From NCBI RefSeq assembly GCF_002368195.1, contig NZ_AP018178.1:7824645-7888644 (forward strand): 64,000 bases of DNA, read 5' to 3'. The notes under the pieces were generated by a model. That model had not been told where the DNA came from. It did no database searches and saw only the letters and a program-made list of their open reading frames with translations. Below are positions 9,001-18,246 of the stretch, piece by piece (position 1 is the stretch's first letter; every line of letters starts with the position of its first letter). This DNA comes from Calothrix sp. NIES-2100. Lineage in GTDB: Bacteria; Cyanobacteriota; Cyanobacteriia; Cyanobacteriales; Nostocaceae. The position numbers and the translations under genes were made by a program.

Positions 9001-12000
9001 ATTCTTTGTGGTTTGGTTGGAGACATCGAGTCTGGTTATCAGTTTGGACAGCTTGCTCTGGGGCTGTTATCACAACCGAATACCCATTCACTCAAAGCCA
9101 GGACATTGTTCATGGCACATGAACACGTCCTGCATTGGAAAGAGCATATTAAAGAATCACTGGAGCCATTGCTAGAAGCCTATCAAATTGGACTAGAAAC
9201 TGGGGATTTAGAATTCGCAGCTTATTGCGCGCATTGCTATTGTTTTCATCTCTATGTTGTTGGGAAAGAACTCGTAGAGGTTGAATACGCTATGACAACC
9301 TACAATGAAGCGATTAGTCGAATCAAACAGAAAACAGCACTGACCTGGAATCAAACGTTTCAGCAGGCGATCGCAAACTTGATGGGATATTCGGTTAATC
9401 CAATCCATCTAATTGGTCAATTTTACAATGAAAAGGACGGATTACCAAAACATGAAGTAGCAAATGATGGAACAGCAATCTTTGATGCTTATTTTAATAA
9501 ACTTTATCTGTGCTATCTCTTTTCTGAGTATGCTCAGGCAATTGAAAACTCAGATTTAGCAGAACCTTATTTCATCCCAATTATAGGCACACCGCTTGCT
9601 CCTTTATACTATTTCTATGATGCGTTAGCAAGGTTGGCTATATATCCTGAAAGCAGCACCGAAGTACAGGCAGAAATCTTCAAAAAAGTTACGGCAAAGC
9701 AAGAGGAAATGAAACGCTGGGCATATTATGCGCCAATGAATTATTTGCACAAGTATCATTTAGTTGAGGCAGAGAAAGCGCGAGTCTTGAGTCAGTTGCT
9801 TGAGGCAGAAGAATTTTATGAGCAAGCAATTCAGGGAGCGAAGCAAAATGAATATATCCAAGAAGAAGCATTAGCTTATGAGTTAGCTGCCAAATTTTAC
9901 TTAGCTCGTGGTCGGGGAAAATTTGCTCAAACTTACATGAAAGAAGCTCACTACTGCTATGAACGCTGGGGAGCAAGAGCAAAGGTTAAAGATTTAGAGA
10001 CTCGTTATCCTCAACTATTTCCTCAATCGTCGAGCATAGCTCACACGCCAATTCGCACTACTTCTGGAACTTCCTCTAATCACTTACCTATAGCTTTCGA
10101 TTTAGCAGCAGTGATGAAAGCTTCCCTGGCAATTTCGAGTGAAATTGAATTGGATAAGTTACTCAGTTCCTTAATGAAGATATTAATCGAAAATGCTGGC
10201 GCACAAACAGGATTTTTGATTTTGGAAAACTCAGGAAAATGGGCGATCGAAGCTTCTTGTGAACTCAATGATGATGAGAAGGTCTATGCTACGCAAGTGT
10301 TGCAATCGCTCCCAATTGCAAATCGTTTACCTGAATCAATTATTAATTATGTTATCCGTACTCATGAATCTGTCATATTAAATGATGCAACTAGCGAAAG
10401 TCATTTTATCAATGAGCCATATATTCAGCAGAACCAAACAAAATCACTTCTTTGTTTGCCGCTATTGAATCAAAGTAAACTTGTTGGCGTGTTGTATCTA
10501 GAAAATCAATTAGCAACTGGAGTATTTACACTAGATCGAGTCCCCTTCAAAGACGCTACGCGATCGCAAGTCTTAAATCTACTTTCTACTCAAGCAGCGA
10601 TCGCGATCGAAAATGCTAGACTCTACTCGAAACTACGCGACGGCAAAAGTCAGATAAATCAATTTTTAGAAGCGGTTCAAGTGGGAATTGGGGTCTTAGA
10701 TGCGACTGGCCGCCCTTACTATATTAATCAACGAGGCATTCAGCTACTAGGCAAAGGTGTCGATCCTACCGCAACACCAGATCATCTTGCAGAAGTTTAT
10801 CAAGTTTACCTGGCTGGAACGGATCGAGAATGTTCCCCTGAGGATATGCCAATCGTCCGAGCGTTAAAAGGCGAACGTACAAGAACGGATGATTTAGAGA
10901 TTCACCAAGGCGAGACTATTATTCCCATTGAGGCATGGGGAACGCCAGTCTTTGACGAACAGGGCAAGGTAGCTTATGCGATTGTAGCCTTTCAAGACAT
11001 CACAGAGCGCAAACAAACCGAACATCTCTTAGCCAATTACAATCGTACCCTAGAGCAACAAGTAGCCCAACGAACGGCAGCTTTAGAGCAAAGTGAAGCA
11101 GAATTGCGCCATCGCGAACAGGAATTACGACTGATTGCCAACGCTCTACCAGTTCTGATTAGCTATGTAGATGCCAATCGATGTTATCAATTCATCAACC
11201 ATACTTATGAGGTCTGGTTTAACCGTAGCCGCGATCAAATTCTGGGCAACCCTGTTCGCCAACTTCTCGGTGAGGCGGTTTATCAACGAGTTGAGCCTTA
11301 CATTAATCAGGTCTTTGCAGGGCAAACGGTATCTCTAGAAACAGAGATACCGTTTCCGGACGATAAGCGGTGCATCAGCGCGACCTTGATCCCTGATTTC
11401 GATGACAATGCTCAAGTCAGAGGCTTTTACAGTATCATGACAGATATTAGCGAACGCAAACAAGCAGAAGAAGTGTTGCGTCAGTCCGAGGCTCAATTTC
11501 GAGAACAGGCAATCCTCTCCGATTTTCGCGCCGATGTAGATAGTGCCTTGGCTCAAAGTGCTAGTTTGCCCTTGATGCTGCATCGCTGTGCCCAAGCCGT
11601 TGTTAAGCACTTTAATGCGGCATTTGCTCGGATTTGGACGCTAAATAAAGACAAGAATATTTTGGAGTTACAAGCCAGTGCGGGGATGTATACCCGTCTT
11701 GACGGTGAGTACAGTCTAATTCCTGTAGGTAGCGTCAAAGTTGGACAAATTGCTCAGGAACGCCGTCCTCTGTTGATTAACAATGTGTTTGATGAATCAT
11801 CCATTAATCAAGAATGGGCAAAACGAGAAGGCATGGTGGCATTTGCGGGCTATCCGATACTGCTGGATGAGCAGCTTGTTGGAGTTATAGCGATGTTTAC
11901 TCGACATCCCATTCCGTCGTCCAACTTTGAGGCGTTGGAGTTTTCAGCCCGCGAGATTGCATTAGGAATTAGACGCAAACAGGCAGAAGAAGCGTTGCAA

Positions 12001-12993
12001 GCCTCCGAAGCAGAACTTCGGGCGCTCTTTTGTGCAATGCCCGATCCGCTTTTGGTAGTAAATGCACAAGGGCGGATTTTGAGAGCAACCCTGCTTGAGT
12101 CAGAGAAATTATCTAACCCGATTGACGAACAGGTGGGTCGAACATTTTCCGAAATTTTTGAGCGATCGCAAGCCGATACATTTCTTAGCTGTATTCGGCA
12201 AGCATTAAGCACTCAGCAGCCCCTAACAATTGAGTATAGCTCGATTGTGGGAGGTTGGAAAACCTGGTTTGCAACTCGCATCTCTCCCATCTCAGAACAT
12301 TCTGTCATTTGGCTGGCAAGAGATATCACCGATCGCAAACGAGCTGAAGAAGCCTCCATTCTAGAAGAGCGCAATCACATGGCGCGGGAAATTCACGACA
12401 CTTTAGCCCAAGCATTTACAGGTATTATCATTCATGCTCGCTCTGCCTCCAATAAGGTAACGGCAGACCCAGAAAAAGCGCAAACTCTCCTCACTCAAAT
12501 CCTCGACTTAGCCCGTTCTGGGCTTGCGGAGGCACGTCGTTCAGTAGAGGCACTACACCGCCCATACCTTTTAGAGAGCAGTAACTTACAGGATGCCTTA
12601 AGCCGTCTTGCTGCTCAATTAGACTCCTCCATCGCCACCCAAATCGTCTACGAAGTCATGGGTACACCCTATCCCCTATCCTCCGATCTGGAAAATAATC
12701 TGTTTCGGATTGGGCAAGAAGCTTTGACAAATGCAATCAAACATGCTGTAGCAAGTGAAATCCACATTGAACTGATCTATGAACCGACCCAATGCAGCTT
12801 GCGAATTAAAGACGATGGGCAGGGATTTGATGTAGAAAACCAGGCGATGCGGAATGGTTTTGGTTTACTGGGGATGGCAGAACGGGCTGAACGCATTAGA
12901 GCTGAATTAAAGATTCAAAGTGACTTAGAGCAAGGGACAGAGATCGTGGTATCCATTAATCGGGGGTTAAGTCAGCATGAATCAACCCAGTAG
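6052..12993 (+). CDS. Giant Ser/Thr kinase-AAA ATPase-multisensor NarL-type histidine kinase
   Basis: 2313-residue signalling protein. In order: Ser/Thr kinase fold (about 15-280, with HKDINPGNI and DFG); AAA/STAND-like ATPase with P-loop GYAGVGKSA (about 368) and Walker B LAIFLDDLQWID (about 495); a long helical TPR-like region; GAF (about 1355-1520); PAS (1540-1650); PAS (1690-1800); GAF (1820-1970); PAS (1985-2095); then HisKA_3 with phospho-His in REIHDTLAQ (about 2115) and HATPase (2205-2305, NLFRIGQEALTNAIKHA). No membrane segment was seen, so it is probably cytoplasmic. The response-regulator gene overlaps its last 17 bp. This architecture is common in filamentous cyanobacteria; the ligand is unknown. 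Confidence 0.93.
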   Translation: MADYNLKSCSMIALPGIAIQNKIYESSNSLVYRGIREDGVAIIVKMLKLDYPSPQELTRYRQEYKITRSLNLEGVVRAYSQQDYQRTLVILLEDFGGKSLEQWMHKRPDIFCPMPLSQFLSLAIALTDILGRIHAANVIHKDINPGNIVLNLDTGVVKIIDFGIATQFNRTNPTFKSPHVLEGTLAYLSPEQTGRMNRLLDYRTDFYSLGVTFYQMLTGYLPFPTTDILELVHCHIAKYPIPPDEINTTIPKPFSDIILKLMAKNAENRYQSAWGIKADLEICAEQLAQIGQISSFQLGFQDVCDRFQIPQKLYGREKEVAMLLAAFDRVACPESNPVAALPNNSETTSQSEQRGKPKFQVEMMLVSGYAGVGKSALVQEIYKPITQKHGYFISGKFDQFQRNIPYSAIASALQKLVQQLLSEPDYQVQQWRSLLLTALGSNGQIIIDIIPEVELIIGKQSPVPEIGATEAQNRFHRIFGQFVRVFCSKKHPLAIFLDDLQWIDSATLNLIELMLLDEQAQSLFLIGAYRDNEVKPTHPLALMLERLRKQGVVLQEIILAPLTLLPLNQLITETLHRNADIVRLLAELVLRKTEGNPFFVNEFLRMLYSENLLTFDAEHLCWQWNIADIQAQDITDNVVELLLIQLNKLPENTQQILQLAACIGAEFNLDTLSIVCDKPPETVFQDLLAAIQVGLIQPLSELDENLLIQEYKFLHDRVQQAAYALTDESNKQIVHLQIGRNLLKEVLAVRLSDRLFEIVDHLNHGIELITNQTERDEIAKLNLIAGQKAKVTIAYSTARNYLAIGRQWLEAATWETNYELTLALYVETTEVAFLCGNFEDVERWAAIVLQHVKTVLDRITVYRVKIQADIAQNQPLQAVNTGLQILQQLGIIFLKQPSHPDVCIELDIITSFLDEKTIEDLIHLPNMVEPEKLAAMQILSDITTAAKFAAPNLLLPITSKQVNLSILYGNASVSPFSYAIFGLILCGLVGDIESGYQFGQLALGLLSQPNTHSLKARTLFMAHEHVLHWKEHIKESLEPLLEAYQIGLETGDLEFAAYCAHCYCFHLYVVGKELVEVEYAMTTYNEAISRIKQKTALTWNQTFQQAIANLMGYSVNPIHLIGQFYNEKDGLPKHEVANDGTAIFDAYFNKLYLCYLFSEYAQAIENSDLAEPYFIPIIGTPLAPLYYFYDALARLAIYPESSTEVQAEIFKKVTAKQEEMKRWAYYAPMNYLHKYHLVEAEKARVLSQLLEAEEFYEQAIQGAKQNEYIQEEALAYELAAKFYLARGRGKFAQTYMKEAHYCYERWGARAKVKDLETRYPQLFPQSSSIAHTPIRTTSGTSSNHLPIAFDLAAVMKASLAISSEIELDKLLSSLMKILIENAGAQTGFLILENSGKWAIEASCELNDDEKVYATQVLQSLPIANRLPESIINYVIRTHESVILNDATSESHFINEPYIQQNQTKSLLCLPLLNQSKLVGVLYLENQLATGVFTLDRVPFKDATRSQVLNLLSTQAAIAIENARLYSKLRDGKSQINQFLEAVQVGIGVLDATGRPYYINQRGIQLLGKGVDPTATPDHLAEVYQVYLAGTDRECSPEDMPIVRALKGERTRTDDLEIHQGETIIPIEAWGTPVFDEQGKVAYAIVAFQDITERKQTEHLLANYNRTLEQQVAQRTAALEQSEAELRHREQELRLIANALPVLISYVDANRCYQFINHTYEVWFNRSRDQILGNPVRQLLGEAVYQRVEPYINQVFAGQTVSLETEIPFPDDKRCISATLIPDFDDNAQVRGFYSIMTDISERKQAEEVLRQSEAQFREQAILSDFRADVDSALAQSASLPLMLHRCAQAVVKHFNAAFARIWTLNKDKNILELQASAGMYTRLDGEYSLIPVGSVKVGQIAQERRPLLINNVFDESSINQEWAKREGMVAFAGYPILLDEQLVGVIAMFTRHPIPSSNFEALEFSAREIALGIRRKQAEEALQASEAELRALFCAMPDPLLVVNAQGRILRATLLESEKLSNPIDEQVGRTFSEIFERSQADTFLSCIRQALSTQQPLTIEYSSIVGGWKTWFATRISPISEHSVIWLARDITDRKRAEEASILEERNHMAREIHDTLAQAFTGIIIHARSASNKVTADPEKAQTLLTQILDLARSGLAEARRSVEALHRPYLLESSNLQDALSRLAAQLDSSIATQIVYEVMGTPYPLSSDLENNLFRIGQEALTNAIKHAVASEIHIELIYEPTQCSLRIKDDGQGFDVENQAMRNGFGLLGMAERAERIRAELKIQSDLEQGTEIVVSINRGLSQHESTQ

Positions 12994-13606
12994 CATTCGC
13001 GTTCTGGTTGTGGACGATCATCCTGTTGTCCGCCAAGGTTTGATCGGAATGTTAGAGGAGGCTCCAGATATTGTCATTGTTGGTCAGGGGCGAAATGGGC
13101 ATGAAGCGATCGCAGTTTTTGTGCAACAGCAACCTGATGTGACTTTGATGGATTTACGGATGCCTGAGATGGGAGGTGTTCAGGCGATTACGGTTATTTG
13201 CAATCAGTTTCCCAATGCCCGAATTATTGTGCTGACCACGTATGACACCGATGAAGAGATTTATCAAGGATTGCGAGCCGGGGCAAAGGGGTATTTACTG
13301 AAGGATTCTGAGCCAGAGGAACTATTGACAGCAATTCGGACAGTGACCAAGGGACAACAGTATATTCCCCCCAACGTGGCTGCCAAGCTAGTCCAACGGC
13401 TGACTGCTCCAGAACTGAGCGATCGTGAGTTAGAAGTTCTCCAGTTAGTCGGACAGGGCATGAGCAACCAGGAAATTAGCACTGCTCTCAATATTAGTGA
13501 AAGTACAGTGAAGACTCATATCAACCGAATTTTAAGCAAGCTAGATGTTAAAGATCGCACTCAGGCAGCCATTATTGCCTTGAAACGCGGAATTGCTAGC
13601 TTGTAA
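12977..13606 (+). CDS. LuxR/NarL-family response regulator
   Basis: DNA-binding partner of the upstream kinase, with start overlapping the kinase's 3' end. The receiver domain has acidic pocket VDDH (residues 12-15) and phospho-acceptor Asp59 in TLMDLRMP, with conserved Lys in YLLKDSEP. The C-terminal LuxR helix-turn-helix contains LSDRELEVLQLVGQGMSN and SESTVKTHINRILSKL. It is 209 residues, the normal length for this family and the same as its paralogue at 17432-18061. Overlap implies translational coupling and a dedicated kinase/regulator pair. Its targets are not visible; the genes downstream are candidates. Confidence 0.95.
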   Translation: MNQPSSIRVLVVDDHPVVRQGLIGMLEEAPDIVIVGQGRNGHEAIAVFVQQQPDVTLMDLRMPEMGGVQAITVICNQFPNARIIVLTTYDTDEEIYQGLRAGAKGYLLKDSEPEELLTAIRTVTKGQQYIPPNVAAKLVQRLTAPELSDRELEVLQLVGQGMSNQEISTALNISESTVKTHINRILSKLDVKDRTQAAIIALKRGIASL

Positions 13607-13869
13607 AAGCAAAGATGGTACTTCTGCCTGGGTTCACAATTAATTTTAGTCTGTGAGGCAATCAAACCTGAGTTTGATTCGTTCTACTCCCTCAAATTGA
13701 CTCATCCTCAATCATTTTGTTGATTAAAATATAGACCCTGAATTGACGACAAGCCTAAGCAAGTCTCATACATTAAACTCATACAAACGATTATAGGCTT
13801 GAAGGAAAGAAATTTCAGAGCGCACGCGATGAATCTCTTTCCCTCAAAGATTTAAAATGAGGGTTTAGA

Positions 13870-14475
13870 ATGAGCGATGTTATTCCTGAGGGCACACCTC
13901 GTGCCTCTTGCGGTAGCTGCGAAGCAGAGCGCAATCAATTAATTGTACTTCCTTCTGAGCAAGACCATCGACAAGGATCGTTGAATGCTCGCGTTGTGCT
14001 TGTTGAGTATGGGGATTATCAGTGTTCCCAATGTAGTGAACTTTATACCTCAATTCAGGCAATTCAACGCCAGCTTGAGGCGACCTTATTCGGGAGAGAT
14101 TCTCTATGCTTTGTATTCCGACATTTTCCGCAACCTCAAATCCATCCTCAAGCTCAAAAGGCAGCAGCAGCGACAGAAGCAGCAGCAACACAAGGGCAGT
14201 TTTGGCAGATGCATGAGATGCTATTGAAGCATCAGCAAGAGCTAGAAGATGGGTATTTAGCAGAATACGCTGACAATTTAGGGCTTGATGTAACTCAATT
14301 TATTCGAGACATTGCCCAAAAAGTGCATGTCGATCGCATCAATCAAGACATTGCCAGCGGAATGGATAGTGGGGTAGTTAGCACTCCAGCTTTATTTATC
14401 AATGGTGTGCGTTATAGAGACGCTTTCGAGCTTGAGCCACTACTTGTTGCGATCGTTGGAGCTGCTCATGGCTAG
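13870..14475 (+). CDS. DsbA-family thioredoxin-fold protein with intact CxxC
   Basis: 201-residue DsbA/Thioredoxin_4-like protein. It has redox pair C52-S-Q-C55 in GDYQCSQCSELY and a cis-Pro loop in STPALFINGVRY. An extra N-terminal CGSC pair lies at residues 14 and 17. No signal peptide or membrane segment is evident, so a cytoplasmic thiol-disulfide role is more likely than periplasmic folding. It lies 263 bp after the response regulator in the same direction, and a paralogue occupies the same place after the second kinase/regulator pair, which suggests it belongs to the signalling module. Substrates are unknown. Confidence 0.85.
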   Translation: MSDVIPEGTPRASCGSCEAERNQLIVLPSEQDHRQGSLNARVVLVEYGDYQCSQCSELYTSIQAIQRQLEATLFGRDSLCFVFRHFPQPQIHPQAQKAAAATEAAATQGQFWQMHEMLLKHQQELEDGYLAEYADNLGLDVTQFIRDIAQKVHVDRINQDIASGMDSGVVSTPALFINGVRYRDAFELEPLLVAIVGAAHG

Positions 14476-14645
14476 TAGTTCGCCAAGTTCACTTGGCGGG
14501 GGAAAGGGGAAAGGTTTTAAATCCCTTACCCTTTACCCCTTGCCCTTTACTCCGCCCTCACCCAGCATTTTTGGGTTGGCAAACCATTAGTATTTTCGTC
14601 AATGGACTAACCTGCGCGAACTGCCCTAAATGAGGAATCTGATTG

Positions 14646-17435
14646 ATGAGCAGTCTTCTCAAGCAAGTTGTAGCTCAAGTTTCCAGAACGGTGCCATTGC
14701 AGACGGTTTTGATTGTGCCGTTTGTGCTGCAAACTTTGGTGACAGTCGGCTTAGTGGGATATTTTTCCTTCCAAAATAGACAGGAAGCCATCAACGATCT
14801 CACCAGTCAACTGCGGCGCGAACTGACGAACCGGATCGAAGGCAAACTACAAACCTATACTGAGATACCCCATAACATCAATCGGCTCAATGCCAGCACC
14901 TTCGCTCAGGGAAAAATTGACCCTAGTGCAGTCAAAGGTGAGTTTCCACTCTGGCAGCAAATTCAGATTTATCCAATGGTAAGTGATATCTACTGTGGCG
15001 ATCGCAAAGGTTCTCTTCTGGGGGTGCGACGTAGCCCTGCCGATCGCTCAATCGAACTGCGGTCAAGTAATGTTGCTACAGATCGTAAACTCTACGGCTA
15101 CAGCCTCGATCGCAATGGTCAGCGAGACCAGTTAATCACTCAAAACAACAAAGCCTTCGATGCGCGGGTTCGCCCCTGGTATAAAGCAGCAGTAACAGCA
15201 GGCGAGCCAATCTGGAGTGGAATCTATGCCGACTTTGCTAGCCAGTTGCCAACGATCACCGCCAGTACGCCTGTTTATAGCACTGCCGATCGATCGCTGT
15301 TGGGAGTCTGCGCCACCGATGTATTTCTGCCTAATGAGATGAGCCGTTTTTTGGCTAGCCTGCAAATTGGCAAGACAGGCATCGCCTTTATTCTAGAGCG
15401 ATCGGGGCAACTGGTTGCCACTTCCACCGGAGAAGCGATCATAAGTCCTGGGGCGGCAGCAAATCGATTGTCCGCAGTTGAGAGCCGTAACCCTACCGTG
15501 CGAGCTACTGTTGCCTATTTGCGCCAGCATTTCAGCGATTTGTGGCAGATCCAGACTGTGGAACAGCTTGATTTTAAGTTCGATGGCAGGCGGCAGTTGA
15601 TTCAGGTGATGCCATTCAAAGATACTCGTGGGCTAGACTGGCTGATTGTCACAGTGTTGCCTGAATCCGATTTCATGGCCAAGATTAATCAAAGCATCCA
15701 CACGACGATTCTGCTTTGTATTGCAGTTTTGCTGCTTGGCATTGCGATCTGCATTTTGATTGCCCGATGGATCGCTAAACCGATTGTCAGCGTCAGTCAA
15801 TCGGCAAAAGCCCTAGCAGACGGTGCATGGAATCAGACGGTAGAAATTGAGCGATCGGGCGATTTGGGCGAACTGGCTCGATCGTTCAACCAGATGGCAC
15901 AGCAGCTTCAAATCGCATTTGCCAAAATGCAGTCTTTAAACCAGACCCTCGCCCAAAGTGAAACCCGCCTCCAGAAAATTTTAGAGTCGGTTCCGGTAGG
16001 AATTGTGGTTATAGACGCAACAGGTCGCCCTTATTACGCGAATCAGAAGGCAATCCAACTCTTGGGCAAGAGCGTGCTGCCGTCTGTCACCCCAGAGCAA
16101 ATTGCCGAGGTCTATCAACTCTATGTGGCTGGAACCGATCGCCCCTACCCAACCGAACAACTGATGATTAGGCGAGCGCTAAACGGCGAACAGGGCAGTG
16201 TAGATGATATCGAAATTCACCAGGGGAATCGCATCATTCCGATCGAAAGTTGGGGAACTCCAATTTTTGATGAGTCTGGCAACATTCTGTATGCGATCGC
16301 AGCCTTTCAAGACATCACCGAACGTAAACAAGCAGAGAAGCTTTTAGCAGAATACAATCGCACCCTAGAGCAAGAAGTTGCAGAACGCACGACAGCATTG
16401 CAGGCAAACGAAGCAGAGCTACGCAGTGTCTACGACGAGCTTCGCTTACAGGAGCAGGAATTACGACTGATTACCGACGCTCTACCCGTTCTGATTAGCT
16501 ACGTCGATGCCAATCGCTGCTTTCAATTTATCAACCGTACATATCAGGTTTGGTTCAACCGTAGCCGTGATGAAATTTTGGGCAACCCTGTTCGTCAACT
16601 GCTCGGTGAGGCGGTTTATGAACGGGTTGAGCCGTATATTAATCAGGTGTTTGCAGGGCAAACTGTCCCTCTAGAAGCAGAAATCCCTTTTCCGGATGAT
16701 AAGCGGTGCATCAGCGCGACCTTTATTCCTGATTTCGATGACAATTCTCAGGTAAAGGGTTTCTACAGTCTAATGACAGACATTAGCGATCGTAAACGAG
16801 CTGAACACACTTCTATCTTAGAAGAACGCAACCGAATGGCGCGAGAAATTCATGATACACTAGCTCAATCCTTCACAGGTATTCTGCTTCAGGTGGGAGC
16901 AGCAACACAAGTGCTGGCGGACGACCCAGAAGCAACCCAAGTACATCTGGAAATGATTGAGGAACTAGCACGCGCTGGGCTAGCAGGGGCGCGGCGATCC
17001 GTATCAGCACTCCGTCCGCGGCTACTAGAAGAAGGTAATTTAGAGAGTGCATTGCATCGTATTGTGGCTCAAATGCGAGCAACGACCGACACGGCTCTGA
17101 TTTGCGAAACTCAGGGTATAGCCTATTTCTTATCAACCGAAGTGGAGAATAACTTACTCAGAATTGGGCAGGAAGCATTAACCAATGCGATTAAATACGC
17201 TTATGCTGGCGAAATTCGGGTTGAGTTAGTGTACAACGAGACACAGTGTATCTTAAGGGTTAAAGACGATGGCAAGGGCTTTGGAGTAGGTAGCAGTCCT
17301 TTGAGCGGTGGGTTTGGCTTATTAGGAATGAGCGAACGAGCAGAGCGCATTGGCGCACAACTAACAATTCAAAGCCAACCGGGACAGGGAACAGAAATTA
17401 TTGTCACTATCAATCGAGTGGGAGAATTACAATGA
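14646..17435 (+). CDS. Membrane Cache-HAMP-PAS-PAS NarL-type histidine kinase
   Basis: 929 residues from ATG 14646 (a TTG lies one codon earlier; GAGGA is about 11 nt upstream of it). Domains: TM1 about 17-38, extracytoplasmic double Cache about 40-345, TM2 about 352-375, HAMP to about 425, PAS about 441-560, PAS about 598-715, HisKA_3 with REIHDTLAQS (His about 735) and HATPase about 831-927. The PAS pair is strikingly similar to that of the 6052-12993 kinase (shared GNPVRQLLGEAVY and FPDDKRCISAT), indicating duplication or conversion. It ends in ATGA shared with the next regulator gene. It senses an unknown small molecule outside the cytoplasm. Confidence 0.94.
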   Translation: MSSLLKQVVAQVSRTVPLQTVLIVPFVLQTLVTVGLVGYFSFQNRQEAINDLTSQLRRELTNRIEGKLQTYTEIPHNINRLNASTFAQGKIDPSAVKGEFPLWQQIQIYPMVSDIYCGDRKGSLLGVRRSPADRSIELRSSNVATDRKLYGYSLDRNGQRDQLITQNNKAFDARVRPWYKAAVTAGEPIWSGIYADFASQLPTITASTPVYSTADRSLLGVCATDVFLPNEMSRFLASLQIGKTGIAFILERSGQLVATSTGEAIISPGAAANRLSAVESRNPTVRATVAYLRQHFSDLWQIQTVEQLDFKFDGRRQLIQVMPFKDTRGLDWLIVTVLPESDFMAKINQSIHTTILLCIAVLLLGIAICILIARWIAKPIVSVSQSAKALADGAWNQTVEIERSGDLGELARSFNQMAQQLQIAFAKMQSLNQTLAQSETRLQKILESVPVGIVVIDATGRPYYANQKAIQLLGKSVLPSVTPEQIAEVYQLYVAGTDRPYPTEQLMIRRALNGEQGSVDDIEIHQGNRIIPIESWGTPIFDESGNILYAIAAFQDITERKQAEKLLAEYNRTLEQEVAERTTALQANEAELRSVYDELRLQEQELRLITDALPVLISYVDANRCFQFINRTYQVWFNRSRDEILGNPVRQLLGEAVYERVEPYINQVFAGQTVPLEAEIPFPDDKRCISATFIPDFDDNSQVKGFYSLMTDISDRKRAEHTSILEERNRMAREIHDTLAQSFTGILLQVGAATQVLADDPEATQVHLEMIEELARAGLAGARRSVSALRPRLLEEGNLESALHRIVAQMRATTDTALICETQGIAYFLSTEVENNLLRIGQEALTNAIKYAYAGEIRVELVYNETQCILRVKDDGKGFGVGSSPLSGGFGLLGMSERAERIGAQLTIQSQPGQGTEIIVTINRVGELQ

Positions 17436-18061
17436 GCCAATCCACTACGATTCGAGTGCTGATTGTTGACGACCATGCCATAGTCAGAAAGGGTCTAACA
17501 ACCATCATTAACCGCGATCCAGAAATGACAGCAATAGCTCAAGCTGAAGATGGGCAACAGGCGATCGCCGCGTTTCGAGAACACCAACCTGATGTCACAC
17601 TAATGGATTTACGAATGCCCCAAATGGAAGGTGTTGAAGCCATTATGGCGATTTGTGCTGAATTTAAGCAGGCTCGGATCGCCGTACTCACAACCTACGA
17701 TGGCGATGAAGATATCTATCGCGGCTTGCAGGCGGGCGCTCAAGGCTATCTGCTGAAAGATGCTAAACCTGGCGAGCTTTTGAATGCGATTCGCGCCATC
17801 TATAATAATCAGAAATACATTCCGCCAGAAGTGGGCGCAAAATTATTGCAGCGAATGAGCAATCCAGAACTCAGCGAACGAGAGTTGGGAGTGCTGCGTT
17901 TGATGGCACAAGGAAAGGGTAATCAAGAAATTGGGACTGCTTTAAATATTGGTGAAAGTACCGTCAAATCCCATGTAAATCGAATTTTAAGCAAACTGGG
18001 TGTGAGCGATCGCACACAAGCCGTGATTACTGCTGTTAAGCGTGGAATTGTCAGCTTGTAA
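17432..18061 (+). CDS. LuxR/NarL-family response regulator, paralogue of 12977-13606
   Basis: 209 residues, start overlapping the kinase stop by ATGA. Receiver domain with VDDH and phospho-Asp59 in TLMDLRMP, Lys in YLLKDAKP, and LuxR-type helix-turn-helix LSERELGVLRLMAQGKGN / GESTVKSHVNRILSKL. Same length and layout as the first regulator, so the two kinase/regulator/DsbA modules are likely duplicates with diverged inputs. Both could act on overlapping promoters because their recognition helices are similar (NQEISTALNI versus NQEIGTALNI). Confidence 0.95.
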   Translation: MSQSTTIRVLIVDDHAIVRKGLTTIINRDPEMTAIAQAEDGQQAIAAFREHQPDVTLMDLRMPQMEGVEAIMAICAEFKQARIAVLTTYDGDEDIYRGLQAGAQGYLLKDAKPGELLNAIRAIYNNQKYIPPEVGAKLLQRMSNPELSERELGVLRLMAQGKGNQEIGTALNIGESTVKSHVNRILSKLGVSDRTQAVITAVKRGIVSL

Positions 18062-18246
18062 GCTGTACTAAAGTTGGTATCCAAATTCCAACTTTAGTTG
18101 GAGAAAACCTTCCACTGCAAGCTGGACGGGTTCATCCATCACTCGATTGTACAAAAATGTCAACCCAGAGTGGATGACAACAAAAGGTCAATTATCTATA
18201 TTAAATCCATAGCAACGTTAGCGCAGTTGGGTTGTAAGGCTTAAGT